Shown here: positions 1 through 11,999 of the stretch, piece by piece
Numbering within the stretch: the stretch's first letter is position 1
Layout: each line of letters starts with the position of its first letter
Source of the DNA: Planococcus citri
Lineage: Eukaryota; Arthropoda; Insecta; Hemiptera; Pseudococcidae
Reading direction: 5' to 3'
Length of the DNA: 64,000 nucleotides
Assembly (NCBI RefSeq): GCF_950023065.1
Contig: NC_088678.1
Coordinates: forward strand, 20,326,580 to 20,390,579
Program-made: the position numbers and the translations under genes
The notes under the pieces: generated by a model
The model's database searches: none
What the model was told of the DNA's origin: nothing
What the model saw: only the letters and a program-made list of their open reading frames with translations

Positions 1-323
1 AGGGGTTTGTTGACTATTACCAGTCTCTTTTGAATTTTCTCCGTTAGGCATAAATTTTACTTTAGAAAATCACTATCATCTGCTAAACATTAAAAAAATT
101 ACAAATGTATCTCTTTATTATAAGATTTTACTACTTTTTGAGTTTATTATTTTTGATCAGAATAATTGTTTGCATGCCAGTAGAAATAAATAGCTCCGCT
201 TGTTTCCCCCTTCAAAATTAATTTTCAAGTACATAATTTTATTGCCTTGTAAAAGTCAATTATTTAACATTTAGTTGAATGAAATTTTTGCCAAAAGCTG
301 GATTTAGATAATGTAGGCTCATC
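1..323. other. AT-rich DNA, no gene
   Basis: This stretch is AT-rich with short A and T runs. I see no open frame, repeat boundary or RNA signal in it. Confidence 0.6.
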
Positions 324-1681
324 CAGAGGGTTTGGGGCAGGTGTTCATATACCAGTAAAAGAACAGGGGTGATTTGGTTCCAATTTAAATAGGTAGGTAA
401 CCAATATTTTTTAATGTTGCGAAATACTGGAGACCAGACTATCCCGCAACATTACAAAATCCCTGGAAATAAGACTAGAATTTGGTGGTATATTACAAAT
501 TTATAATTTTTAAAAGAAACAAAATAATTAATAATATTCAAAATATACCTGATAAATTTCTTGTCTAATGACTACCAAATCCAAAAAACGAAATTTCGTA
601 CTTTTTTCATATTTTTTTCATACGACATATTTTCAAGTTATACTTTGTCACGCCTCACGTATCCTCGCTTACTTTTTAGACATCAAAATTGAGTGACTTA
701 AGGGAAACTACTTTGATGAAAAATTTTAATATCCGGGATGGTACTCAAATTTTTCTCAAAAAAATAACTTTAGTAACCAAAACGGCAAAAAGTAATCAAA
801 AAAGTGACTAAAAAAATATTTAAATGTAATAAAAAGGAGGCGAGCAAAAAACTTTCCACACAAAACATTACATTTTATTTTTAGAGGTGTGACGAAACAA
901 TGCGTGGTGGGAGATGGAGAGGGGGTGAGACTGAGACATTCTTCCAATTTTTATCGCTAGATTTTCCCAATTTTTACTCCAAACTCCCCCCCTCCCTCCA
1001 CACCAAGATTTTTTCCAAACAATTGGCCAGATGTGGTTTCTAATAATTTTTTGAAAAGGGAAGTTGGAAACAAAAATGTCGAATAAAAAATTTATTTGAT
1101 TTTTTCATAGATTGCATTGTTTTTGGAATTTTTAGAATTGATTTTTCCATTCTAGGAAATGTTTGAAAATTATTGTTGTAGCAGAATTGCAATCTGACTG
1201 AGCAAAGCAGGGGTGAAAACTGTGAAAAATTGATACTTCAAAATGTAAAACATCATTTTTTATGCAAAAAGTTGATTTTTATAGCTTCAAAATTTACAAA
1301 TTTTAAAAGTTTTCAGAAAATTTCATAGGTAAGTATTTATTGTAGTTAAAAATATGAATAAACGCCCGAGCGAAGCGAGGGCAAAGGCTTTTGAAAATTC
1401 ACCATTCCGAGTACTAAAACAGCATTATGTTTGACTTGAGTAGTCATATTTTTCTACTCTTTAACTTCGGTCAGAGAAAAGAAAAGAAAAACGATCTAGC
1501 CCGAGCGAAGCGAGGGCGAGAGTTGTAGAAAATTAATACATTATGAGAAGTAAAAGAGCACCATTCCTAATTTTTATTAAATGACAGAATTATTAGAAAA
1601 TTCGGAAAAAAGAAGGACGTTCGGGCAAAAAGAAGGACTTTTACTGACCTGGAAGGACCGGAAGGACCGTTAGGCACCCTG
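324..1681. mobile_element. Candidate CAGGGTG-type DNA element with 5-bp flanks TCATC
   Basis: The right end reads GGCACCCTG (1673-1681) and is followed by TCATC (1682-1686). The same five bases occur at 319-323, followed by CAGAGGGT. This matches the organisation of the better elements at 3990-5013 and 6416-7516 (CAGGGTGT ends, 5-bp target duplication). The interior carries two copies of the GAGCGAAGCGAG word (about 1367 and 1503), which also occurs inside those elements. Near the right end are short direct repeats of AGAAGGAC and GGAAGGACC. The left inverted repeat matches the right one poorly, so the left boundary is uncertain. No transposase frame is visible; if real, this is a non-autonomous copy. 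Confidence 0.4.
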
Positions 1682-1686
1682 TCATC

Positions 1687-2990
1687 AAAATAGTTACACC
1701 TTTTTTGAACGAGAAATTCGACTAGAAAAAAAATACGTAAAAAGGCCAAGAAGAGATAATCTAATCGTAGTCTTCGTCGTCTTCATCGTATTCGACAAAA
1801 CACGTGTGTGGCACAAACTGCGCGTATTTTTCGTCAATTTTCCACCTCCCTGTTCACCGCCCACTTACCACAGGTTACATTTTTACATCTTGGAAATCCG
1901 CTCTCGCACGTATTTCGTCGGTTCGTCTTCGTCTGCCCTCCTCTACGTATTTATAAATCATTCGAGAACGAAATTAAATTTCCCTCGACGCAGCATATTA
2001 GGTACGTACGTAATACGTATATACGAGAAAAAAAGTATACTTACCTCAAACGTGCGTTGTATTAATGTACATATACAATGGAGGAGAACAAGGGAGGATT
2101 TTTTTCAGCCTACAATATAATAATTGCCATATAGGAGTAATATACGCGTCTTGTGTGCTGAGAAAGGTCAACTAAACAACCTCGACCTTGATCTGGAAAT
2201 TGTGGTCGCGTTTAAATCAGTATAAGGTTTCCTTTTTACTACCGCTCGGCTTATTACATATTTCGCGAGTAGTCGAAAATGAAAAGTTGTGCGCCCATTA
2301 TTACTCGTACTCTCTCAAACGACGTTTCCACTATTTTTCATTTTTTTTCTCTCTCTCTCAATACAGAAAAACAATTACGAACGAGGAGGCGCGAATCGCA
2401 ACGCAACCTTTTCCCCTCCCTTTTCCCCACTATTCGCGATTAGGTCGTCTTCGTCATCGTCGTCGTCGTCGAAAATCCTTGAAAAAGTATATAGACGACG
2501 ACGTTTGAAAGACGCATAGGTCAAGGTAACCGTGTGCACGTTGAATTTGCGGCGTGGCATGAAGAGGAGGGACGACAGTAGGCATTAGGCAGCGCCTTAG
2601 GTTCAAAAAAACGACAAATATTGCCGGCGTTTGGAGAAAGTGAGTTAACAGCTCGAGGCGGAATTTGGAAATTTACACGATTAATTCGCGAAACGAAAAC
2701 TACGCGATCTGAATGAACGCGACGAAGTAAATGCGAGGGAAAAAAATCGATCAATGAAGTCCGCAGACCCGCAGTTGAGATAGGTGGTGTTGAAAGGTGC
2801 AGAGGGCAGACTGAGATAAAACAACGATTACACTAACGGATGCTGACGATGCTACGTGACTGCTATTTGTCGTATATTTTAGGAAGTTGGCGATTTTTTT
2901 CTACGTTTCAACTCGTCGTCTATCGTTTTTAAACACGTTTCTTTTTTCAACATTTCATCTAAAGTAGACTCAATCTAGCCCCATTCCTCG
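1687..2990. other. CpG-containing unique DNA, no recognisable gene
   Basis: The composition changes here: CG-containing words (TACGTACGTA, CTCGCACGT, TCGTCGTCG) become frequent and I see no transposon ends. Short open frames exist on both strands but overlap each other, are low in complexity (the CGTCGTCG run at about 2450-2472 gives arginine or aspartate runs) and match no family I know. It could hold regulatory DNA or an untranslated exon. Confidence 0.5.
2449..2472. repeat. (TCG/CGT)n trinucleotide run
   Basis: A run of TCG triplets with one or two interruptions (TCTTCGTCATCG then CGTCGTCGTCG). Similar GAC/GTC runs recur at about 16506-16524, 22999-23010, 28233-28244 and 50951-50961, always in the CpG-containing unique segments. 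Confidence 0.8.
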
Positions 2991-3989
2991 TTATAATGCT
3001 GTCCTGTTGTTTTTAAAATTGATTTGCATAACTGATTTATGTTCTTCTCGATTTTAGTTTCTTCTTATTATTTTTTTTTCAATAAATGATATCGAACCTG
3101 AGTGAGGTATGAAATGCTGTATTGACACTTTTCATGAATAATTTTTTTGTGAAATGAGTAGTTGACTGCTTTGTGTTCTAATTTTTGCTCAAAATGTATC
3201 AAAATCGTAGGTTCCCTGAAAAATATGGCCAATGTCACTCTAATGGTGGAAAATTTTATGCTTTATAATAAGATTTTGTTCACTTGAATTTTTTTTCTAG
3301 AATACTTGATTTTTTCAAAAAAAAAGTCACACCTTCAATTGAAGAGCTGTTCTGAGGCAGAATTTTTTGTTAACAAACTCTTACTGTGTTCCAACAAAAT
3401 TGAGCAAAATTTTAAAAAACTTTCTTGAAAATAGGTTGGAATAGTGGAAATATGATGAACACAGTTGAAAATGATTAGAAGTTGATGAAACGTTGCGAAA
3501 TTTGAGCAAAAATGAAGCAAAATACCGTAAAAATGCTCAAAATGAGTTTTTTGAAAATGATGAAAAACAAATCAAATTATCCATATCAAAATAGAAATTT
3601 GTGTAATTTCACAGAAATACTTACTCAACGTTCTGAAAGAATTCTAAAATTACAATCAAAATCGTTGAAATTTAGCATGAAATTGTTTATGACAAAATTG
3701 AGCTACATTTATTAAAAATTGCTCAAAAATTTGTTAGTGTCAAGAATTTTTAAAATTTTTGCAGAAAAGCAGGACTTTTTGGCAAATTAAGTATTGATGA
3801 GAATGTGATGCTTTTTCGACATTTTAGTCAAAATGGCAGGATTTTTTTGCAAATTTATGTAAGTAAGTAAACAAACAAATTTTTAGGCAGTTTTGACAAA
3901 AAAGTGAGCATTTTTTCAGAATTTTTCGTCAAAAAGACAACAGTTTTTAGCAATTTTTGACAAGAAACAAGACTTATCTGAAAATTTGA
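2991..3989. other. AT-rich low-complexity DNA
   Basis: This stretch holds degenerate TTTTGACAAAA and AAAATTGAGCAAAA words and no gene. From about 3740 it passes into a short array of the dispersed word GGCAATTTTTGACAAAAAG(C/T)GAG that dominates 37.6-38.8 and 41.3-42.1 kb. Confidence 0.6.
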
Positions 3990-5013
3990 CAGGGTGTGCA
4001 CTAATTTCTGGAAATGATTTTCCCTGACTTTTCCAGGTTTTCCAGACCAATTTTTCCATTTTTCCAGACAATTTTTTTTCATTTTCTATGCTTACCCCAC
4101 ACTTCAATTGAAAATGATTTGGGGGGGGGGTGTAATTTTATTTCATAATCTTCTCTTCGAACTGGATACTTCTTTGGATATAAAAAACAGCTACCTAAGC
4201 GTCGATTATCAACTTTTAAAAATAAATAAATAAAACATGCATCAGTTTTGGCCAATTTATACAATATTCATATGACTTATAAAATGTTTTCTTTTGTTTT
4301 TTGGATTTTGGGAGGCCTGAAAATATGAAATTTGTTCATTTTAAAACGAGAAATAAATTGGCCCAAGCGAAGCGAGGGCTAGAACTTTTCTAAATTTTTA
4401 CTTCGAGATGCCTAAAAACGAGTTTTTTTTAATGCAAAGAGTTTACTTATTTTTTGATTTCTTAAATTTTAATATTGGAATGATGTTTTTTTGAAAGAAG
4501 TTACTTTGGAAAAAGAAAAGAGAACAGGCTCGAGCGAAAGCTTCTAAAAATTTGCATTTCGAGAGGCATAAAAACGAGGGTTTTTCATGTGAGGACAAGT
4601 GTTTTTTTTGGCTTTTAAAATTTTAGAATTTGAATGATTGTTTTTCGAAAGAAGTTGATTTTAACAAGCGAGGGCGAAAGCTCTTGTAAATTAGCATTTC
4701 GAGATGCATAAAAAGGATGTTTTTTTTGTGAGGAGTTCATTTTTTGGTTTCAAAACTTAATTTTTATCATCTAGAAATGTTCATCTTGTTGTTGAAAAAG
4801 AAAAGAAAACAAGCCCAAGCGAAGCGAGGGCAAAAGCTTTTGAAAATTTGTCTTTCGAGAAGTAAAAATTAACGTTTTTCTTTCATCACAGGTCCTTATC
4901 CAAAATTTGCAATTGATCGTTTTTTCAAAATTCCAGGGATTTTGCGTGAAAATTACGAAATTCACTGACTTTTCCCTGACTTTTCCAGGTTTTCCAGTCT
5001 TGTGGACACCCTG
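3990..5013. mobile_element. Non-autonomous DNA transposon, CAGGGTGT ends, TTTGA duplication
   Basis: The left end is CAGGGTGTGCAC (3990-4001). The right end is GTGGACACCCTG, ending at 5013. TTTGA lies directly outside both ends (3985-3989 and 5014-5018), a perfect 5-bp target duplication. The subterminal parts are also inverted: CCCTGACTTTTCCAGGTTTTCCAG words sit near both ends. The interior contains three or four copies of the (C)GAGCGAAGCGAGGGC word (4361-4380, 4672-4681, 4811-4831) in a roughly 150-bp periodic block with CTTTTGAAAATTTGCATTTCGAGA. No transposase is encoded. CAGGG ends suggest the hAT superfamily; 5-bp duplications are known for the hAT5 group. The superfamily assignment is inference. 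Confidence 0.8.
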
Positions 5014-5018
5014 TTTGA

Positions 5019-5690
5019 CGAAAAGTGAGATTTTTTGAGATTTTTGGCAGTAAGCAAGACTCGAAAAATTCAAATTTTTGGGTATTTTTTTTTTTTTGAA
5101 AGTAACTTTAGGAACCAATGGCTCAAAACCACCATTCATCGATTTGGGAGGTCAAAAATAGGATACGAAGCAATTTTCAACTTTCTACCTCGACTTCGTC
5201 AAATTTTGACTGTTTTTTCGTGGAAAAGTGGGTCAAGTTTAAATTTTGAAAAATTCGTTAAAAATCAAAAAATGAAATTTTGAATGCTCAATTCCATATT
5301 TTTTCTGTCAATTGAGATGCCTTTGGCGAAAGAGGAGTAACAAGACAAGGTTAGAACAGAAATCCAAAATTGAAAATTTTCAGTTACCTATTTCGTGCCT
5401 GTCTTTTTTTGACTTCATAAAAGAAGTTGAAAATTTAGCACAATAGCATTCTTCCTTCTCATCCCCACCGAAAAAAATAATTTCAGTTCTGGACAAGCGC
5501 AAAACTAACCACCCCCCCCCCCAAATATAATAGGTAATAATAGTTTCATTTTTTGGCAGACAGACGCTAAAATGATTTTTTTGTCAAAAATCTTACCCTC
5601 TCAGTAACTTCAAATTTTGATAAAATTCGGCGAAAAAAGCATCTCTGGCAGTCTCCCACATCCATTCGTACCCAATAAATCCACCAAGGA
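5019..5690. other. AT-rich DNA, no gene
   Basis: This is low-complexity AT-rich sequence with an 11-base C run at 5512-5522. I see nothing else. Confidence 0.6.
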
Positions 5691-6410
5691 TTAATGAAGT
5701 ACGAATACGAGTAAGTAGTGTGGGAAGAAGTCGATATTCTGCCTACCTTCGCTCGTCTATTCTTCATCCAGCACGAAACTGCATTTTTTTATCATTTAGA
5801 CTGCTGTCAATTTAAACGAAATTCGAACGGTTTACAGACTCGAAGGTAGGTGTAGGCATGACAGGTAGAGGGTAGGTAGTATACTCGTGGTATAGAGAAT
5901 CGTGCGTACTGTACGTACAATTTTGCGCTACGAAGAGGATATTTATTTATTCGCACACGAGAAACACGTTGTTATGCCTTTCTTTCTCAGAATCATCATT
6001 TCGTTTCTTGGATCTGTACCATATTCTTCACTCTTGTATTTCGTTCAATACGTAAGAATTTCGCTCGTGTTTCTTTCTCTCTCTCTCTGTACATCTCTCG
6101 CTGTCTTGCTCCAGCTACTCGTATTTTTTTTTCTTTTACTCGTGGCGCGAAAACGCGAACTACAATATTGAAGTTTTCTCAGGATAGCACGATGAGGCAA
6201 AGGGGAACAGGAGTTTCATAGAGGAAGCTCGTTATGGCGTATCGAATAACGAGAGAATTTCTTCGTCTCGACATCGACGAACGAGCGAACATCGGGAGGA
6301 AGGACGTTAAGATCTTCGTAGTCGTGTTTCCAATAATTCGTAACTCGTTCGTAGGAAAGAAGAAATAAGACGGTTTTGGGTAATGATATTGCCATAGCTT
6401 AGGCACCTAC
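5691..6410. other. CpG-containing unique DNA between two DNA elements
   Basis: The sequence is rich in TACGAGTA, CGTACGTA and ACGAGCGA words, with a pyrimidine stretch TTTCTTTCTCTCTCTC at about 6070. Open frames on the plus strand (5902-6171) and minus strand (6179-6406) are hydrophobic or compositional and match nothing I recognise. Confidence 0.5.
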
Positions 6411-6415
6411 TATAC

Positions 6416-7516
6416 CAGAGTGTCTACTAAAATCAAAAAAGCGAATTTCTCGCCTTTTTCTTGCTTTTTTCTTGCTTCCAAAAATGAATTTTCTTACCCC
6501 CTTCAAATTTACGCATCTAGATAATCTTCGCTAACCCCTCTAACCTCCCCCCCTCCCAAACAAAATTTCTCAAAAATTTATTCTTCAAAGCGGAGAAGTG
6601 AATTAATTTCTCAAATGAAAAAATAGTAATAAAAAAACGTGATAAAAACAGACGTTGAGGCATGTCTACTGAAGTGAATTCAATTCTATGATGAAAACAG
6701 TAACAAAATAAAAAGTTAACTCGAATGCGGATCGAAGTCAGGTTATTTGGGGGAGGGGGTGTATGCTGTATGATGTCATTTTTCCAACAAAAAATTGTTA
6801 TTTTTCCGAAAAAAATCAAAATTTTAACGTGCTAAATACCAGTGACATATACAACAATTACAGGATCAAACCATAAAAGAGCTTATATTCTTATTTGTGA
6901 TTGAGGGGAGAGCAAAATCAGAAATTTAGACACGAAAAATGGACATTTTAGGTAGTTTTCAGAAAACTCTTCACAATGAATGATCATTGTATTGAAACGA
7001 GGGTGAAATTACAGCTCGAGCGAAGCGAGAGCGAAAATTTGTTGAAAAAATTGGTGTAAAAAACGAAAAAACGACCATTTTGTATGCTTTATTTTACATT
7101 TTCAGCGAAGCTCAATAATATCAACAATTTTGAAAAGTTAGTCGTTCTGTTCAGAAAATGAAAAATTTGCACTTTTCAAATGGTTTGGGTATTACCTGGA
7201 AATGAAAAATTTCCTATTTAATTTTTGAATTCTTGAAAATTTTGAAAAGAACATCTTGAATGGCCCGAGCGAAGCGAGGGCAAAATTTTTGGAAAATTTT
7301 AATTCGAAAAGTAGAACATCATCAATTTTAACAAAATAAAAACTTAAAATTTTGGTGGGATAACTTCAATTTTTCAGAGATTTTTGATGTGAATTCTTGG
7401 AAATTTTCTTGCTTTTCGAAGGAATTTCTACACTATTTTCTAACTTTCTTGCCACCCATGTGAATTTCTCGCCTTTTTCTAACTTTCTTGCCTTTTTCTT
7501 GCCAGTAGACACCCTG
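6416..7516. mobile_element. Non-autonomous DNA transposon, CAGAGTGT/CAGGGTGT ends, TATAC duplication
   Basis: The left end is CAGAGTGTCTACT (6416-6428). The right end is AGTAGACACCCTG, ending at 7516. TATAC lies on both sides (6411-6415 and 7517-7521). Inside both ends are copies of TTTCTCGCCTTTTTCTTGC (about 6446-6476 and 7466-7502), in the same strand sense at each end. Two copies of the GAGCGAAGCGAG word lie inside (about 7018 and 7266). No transposase frame is present. This is the same family type as 3990-5013, with different internal sequence. Confidence 0.8.
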
Positions 7517-7521
7517 TATAC

Positions 7522-9229
7522 TCAAGCAATATTCGTGTTCGAAACACACAAGTACAAAGTATTGTGCTCTTTCGACGTTGCCATCGTTTTTTTCCCCAAA
7601 AACTACTCGTATTAGGTATGCTTATTTTCTCACAATAGCACACAGAAGTCTAATCGATTTTGAAAATGTCGAAATTTTTATCGCGACTCTTTTCACGTGA
7701 AATTAAATTCAAAAAGTGTTGAAAATTTTCCACCAATTCAGATAGAGGTACGTAGGTATCAACAAGTTGAAATTTTTACAAACTGAATACGATATTCAAT
7801 CCTCGGGAGATTTAAAATCGATGAAACACCCTGCGAATGAATATACGCTGTTCAATGAGAATTGAAAATGGTATTTTTGTACACGTGTGAGTTGTTGGTC
7901 CTCAGCTGATTTAATTAGGGAATGTACATGAGGGAGGGAGGGAGGGAGGGAGGTGGAAAATAGCACATAAACAAGAACAGTCGATGTTAATTAAAGCATG
8001 ATGCAAAAATAATGAAAATGGTTGATTCCCAAACAATATTTCATATAAAATAATTGATTCCCACTTTTTCTGAGGGTGTGATCAAATTTGATTTTTTTTA
8101 GGTGTGTGATCCAAGGTGGTTCTGCTGAATAATAGTTCCATGTTTAACCCTCTTCCCACCCTTCCCCTCCACTCTTTGTCGCCAGGATTGGAAATAATCA
8201 TCGATGAATAATTCAAATCAAATTTTTAGCAAATGAAAATTCGACCTTCGTTCAACCGAATTTTGTCTCAAAACAGTGGTCGATTTTAGAGAAAAAATCA
8301 CTTGACAATTTCACAAAGTTCGAAATAAAAGGAGAATCGAAAACCGACTAAAAGCCAATAACCTTTTCTTATCAGAAGAATCAACAGACTAATGGACTGA
8401 TATGGTGAAAAATTTGATATAACTGCGAGTAATTCGTATACTAATAAATACGTACGAAAGATAATTTTATTCGCTAAAAATGTTCACGAATTTCTTGACA
8501 GCAGCAAATTTGTACGAAGCTCAGTGAAAGAAAATTACAAAAAATGTTTTTAAAAATTTATTCGACTCCAACTTTATAGTAGGTCACTGGGGAGTGAGTC
8601 CTGAAATAAAAATAACAGAGGATTCTGACCAAATGCAGTACAGACCTTCATTAAGAGTCGAAACTGACTCAGAAGAAATTTTAGCTTCAGAGATGCTTCT
8701 GGGGGTGGGGGGGGGGGAGATAAGAGAACTCAAAGAGAGGTCATTTTTGAAAAAATCGTGTTTTTTCGCTGTAGCCACTACTCAACTGCTTTAGGAAAAA
8801 TGGTCCACTTTTTAAGATGGTACATATATGAGATCCTGCGTCGATCTAGGCCATTGCTGTCAAAATCCAAGACAACTTTCAGGATTCTCCTGAGGAGTTG
8901 AAAATTTGCAAATGGTCTATTTTTGGGTACTTAAATCGTGAAGCTGAAGGAATATTTTGGAGCACTGGAGCCAATTTTGAGCTATTAGGTATGCCAATTT
9001 TAAAAACTTGGAAAAAATTTATTTCTCAATTTCTTTAAAAATATTCAAAGGTCAAAATCTTTCCAAAAAGTATGCCAACCATTCGCCATTTTCAGGAAGA
9101 AAAAATCAATCAACACCCTACACCCTGCAGTCTTCGATTCTATTACGTTACAATACGTCAATTTGTAAAAGAAAAATCACTCACCATTCTCGATTTGGTT
9201 TCATGTTCAACAATCATCCAAAATACGAA
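7522..9229. other. Mostly AT-rich DNA with a GGGA microsatellite
   Basis: No gene is visible. A GGGA microsatellite runs at about 7930-7953 and an 11-base G run lies at 8707-8717. At 8860-8990 the words CTCCTGAGGAG and GGAGCACTGGAGCC resemble the fold-back family seen at 52-54 kb, but the match is too short to call. Confidence 0.5.
7930..7953. repeat. (GGGA)n microsatellite
   Basis: Six near-perfect GGGA units followed by GGTGG. Confidence 0.85.
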
Positions 9230-9901
9230 TCACCATTAATCGTGACATTATCGTCGCACAGATACAAGTGAATTTGCACGCGATTCTCTTCGTCAGCGCA
9301 ATATTTCATATCCACGTTGAACACATCTGTTTGCGAAAACACACAAAGACGTATCATAAATAAAAATTAGTAACAGTATACAGGACTCATGGTATACTAT
9401 ATAAAAATACACGTACATACATATGTATCTAGGTATAACATTACGTACGTTTATCGTTATTGAACCGTTAATAAAATATGCTCAGTGTTCTAAATGTAGC
9501 CACCTAGCTTGTGGCTAGATACACAGTACACACATTCAAACTGTACGTATATACTCATATGATTTTGCATTATTACGAGAAGTACCCGAATTATTTTAGA
9601 ATATCGCGTTCTAACTTACAATGTATTTTTTCGTAAGGTACATAAACAGCAATTTCGCATTTGCTGCCTTCATCGCACTCGTATCAATGTCAAGTTTGAA
9701 GGTTCGTCTTCCTCGTGTAACTACTCTACATTATATCAACCTAGAAACTCTTTCACACAGCTTTCGTTTATCGTACTACTCGTACCATACATTTAAATAT
9801 GCTAAGTGCAAGTGACGAGACCACATCGAGAGCATCGTTATCACGAGGGTCTTTTCCTTCTTCAAGTTGAACACATTTCTTTCCTCGTTTATCCCAACCC
9901 C
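9230..9901. other. CpG-containing unique DNA
   Basis: ACGTACATACATATGTATC and CGTACGTTTATCG words are present. Short open frames overlap on both strands (for example 9621-9815 plus). None is recognisable. Confidence 0.45.
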
Positions 9902-10790
9902 TCCCCTTTCCCCCTTCTATTCCTTGAAAAAAAGGAAATCTCGATGTCCACGTAAAAACAAAGACGTTCAGAAAAACTGTAAAAAAGAATTCAAAGGGTT
10001 CTCGAGAAAAACAAAACTCTACATATCTCGATACAAAAACTGAGAAAGAATCATGTTGAAAGTTTCCCGCAAACAGCAAACTCTTTCGAACGAAAATAGC
10101 TCTACCATTAATTTGATATATTTGTAGGAAATGCGATAAAATTGGACATGTTACAGCCTTGAAAAAAAAAATACAACGAATAATGAGATAGAAAAAGAAA
10201 TCGAAAATATGAAAAAGTTGATCTGCTTTTGATGAATGAGGCGGAGAAAAAAGGGGTTAATAAAATCTAATGGATTAGCGCTGGAAATTCTCGTAAAAAA
10301 AAAATAAGCTGAGAATATGAAAAAGTTCCCCTTTGTATTTCTTGAAAAAAAAATGTCGATGTCCACGTAAAAACAAATACAAGTATACATTTAGAAAAAC
10401 CGCAAAAAAAATTCAAAGGATTCTCCAGAAAAGCAAAACTTCACATAAGATCATAAGATGTACATATCTCGATAGAAAAACTGAGAAAGAATCGAGTCGA
10501 AAGTTCCCTGCAAACAGCAAACTCTTTCGAACGAAAATACCTCTACCATTAATTTGATGTATTTGTAGGAAATGCGATAAAATTAGACATGTTACAGCCT
10601 TGAAAAATATAAGTTACACCGAATAATGAGATAGAAAAAGAAATCTAAAATGCATATGAAAATGTTGACCTGCTTTTGAAGAATGAAGCGAAGAAAAAAG
10701 GGGGTTAATAAAATCTAATGGATGAGCGCTGGAAATTTCCCATAAAAAATAAGCCGAGAATATGAAAAAGTTGAGAAAACTTCATTTTAT
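9902..10790. repeat. Tandem duplication, two copies of a roughly 424-bp unit
   Basis: Copy 1 (about 9902-10325) and copy 2 (about 10326-10790) align over their whole length. Anchors present once in each are TCGATGTCCACGTAAAAACA, GCAAACAGCAAACTCTTTCG, AGGAAATGCGATAAAATT, GACATGTTACAGCCTTGAAA, AATAAAATCTAATGGAT and GAGAATATGAAAAAGTT, in the same order and spacing apart from small indels. The copies differ by scattered substitutions, so the duplication is not brand new. Neither copy has a convincing reading frame; the two open frames here (10151-10390 minus and 10333-10557 plus) do not correspond between copies, which argues against coding. Confidence 0.85.
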
Positions 10791-11802
10791 TTTGACATTG
10801 ACTGTCGCTTTGATACAGTAAGTGGCATAAATAAAGGCCCCTTTTGTTTTTTGGCTTTAAACGGTAGAAAAAATGATATTCAAAAGTCTAAAGAGTAGTT
10901 TATAGGATAAACATTTTTTCTCATGTGGAAAATCCACAGAGAAAAATACAAATATGGACTCCCTCAAAAAATTGCTAGAAATAGTTTTGATTTAACGGTC
11001 TATAATACCAAGTTACAAGCTCTTTTCGTCCCATTTTGCTGCTCTGGATTTGTCTTGTTTGTTGATAACACTTTTCTCTGCATTCAAAGAAACATTGAAA
11101 CAAAATTGAATAAAAAAATTTTACGGGTTCATAATGTATTCTATCCCCGTACAAAAAATCTGCGCTGGGTTATGAAAAATAATAATTTTTGTTTTTTGAA
11201 AGCTCAATTCAAAGTTGCCTATTTGCAGAAAGAAAAAAATCAGAAAAAATTTTCCAACTCGAGGTAAATAACGTGCAAAAAAAAGTACTGCTGATGACAG
11301 ACACCCAAGTTAACATGGACCAAAAATTATTAACCGGATTGTCAACACTTTACTCAGGCTTGTTGGACCAGCTAGGTCTTGTAGTTGGAACATTCAGACA
11401 ATCTGAACCTGAAATTTTTAACCTGGTCATGGGTCAGCCCAGGTTCAAAAAATGGTCTTTATTTTTCAGAAAGAAAAAAACTTCCAACACATTACGTAGA
11501 GGAGTTGAAAAATGGGATATTTGATTTCAGAATAAGTATTAAAACTTCAAAAGAAATTGAATCCTAATGGAAATTTTATCAAAATAGGCATCTAAACTGG
11601 CATTAAAAATTTGAAAAATTGGACATAACTGGGATCCAAACACTGTTCATTGGTCTGATTTTTTAGAAAGGTCTTCGGTTTAGGTCTGTTCCTGGAATTT
11701 TTTTTTTGGAAGAGGGTCATCCGTTAGGTTAATATTAATGTAAATTTGTTTCAGATGGGTCCAGTCTGGTACGGTCCAGTCCACACAGTCTTTAAAGAAA
11801 TT
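10791..11802. other. AT-rich DNA without a recognised gene
   Basis: A 114-codon frame (10923-11267) and overlapping frames to 11567 are visible. They start inside ordinary AT-rich sequence, show no family motif and overlap each other. From about 11630 the words CCGGTCC, TCAGTCAGG and GGTCCTGGTCATC begin; these recur in the adjacent hairpin. Confidence 0.5.
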
Positions 11803-11999
11803 TTTGGAATTGGTCCTGGTCATCAGTCAGGTTTTTTATTCTGATCTGGCAAGTCTGACTTTACTACTGCTACTAGTATAATTTTTAGTACCCAGCATGA
11901 CCTTCTGCATACTAAAAATTACACTAGTAGCAGTAGTAAAGTCAGACTTGTCAGATCAAAGTAAAAAACCTGACTGATGACCAGGACCAGTTCCAAAAT
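11803..11999. repeat. Long near-perfect hairpin (about 88-bp arms, about 19-nt loop)
   Basis: The left arm 11803-11890 (starting TTTGGAATTGGTCCTGG) is the reverse complement of 11910-11999 (ending CCAGGACCAGTTCCAAAA) with only a few mismatches. The loop is CCCAGCATGACCTTCTGCA. The inner arms contain the locally symmetric string CTACTAGTATAATTTTTAGTA. Length and pairing fit a small fold-back MITE; a transcribed copy would also make a long double-stranded RNA hairpin. No clear target duplication is visible. It is too long and too well paired for a typical animal microRNA precursor. Confidence 0.8.
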
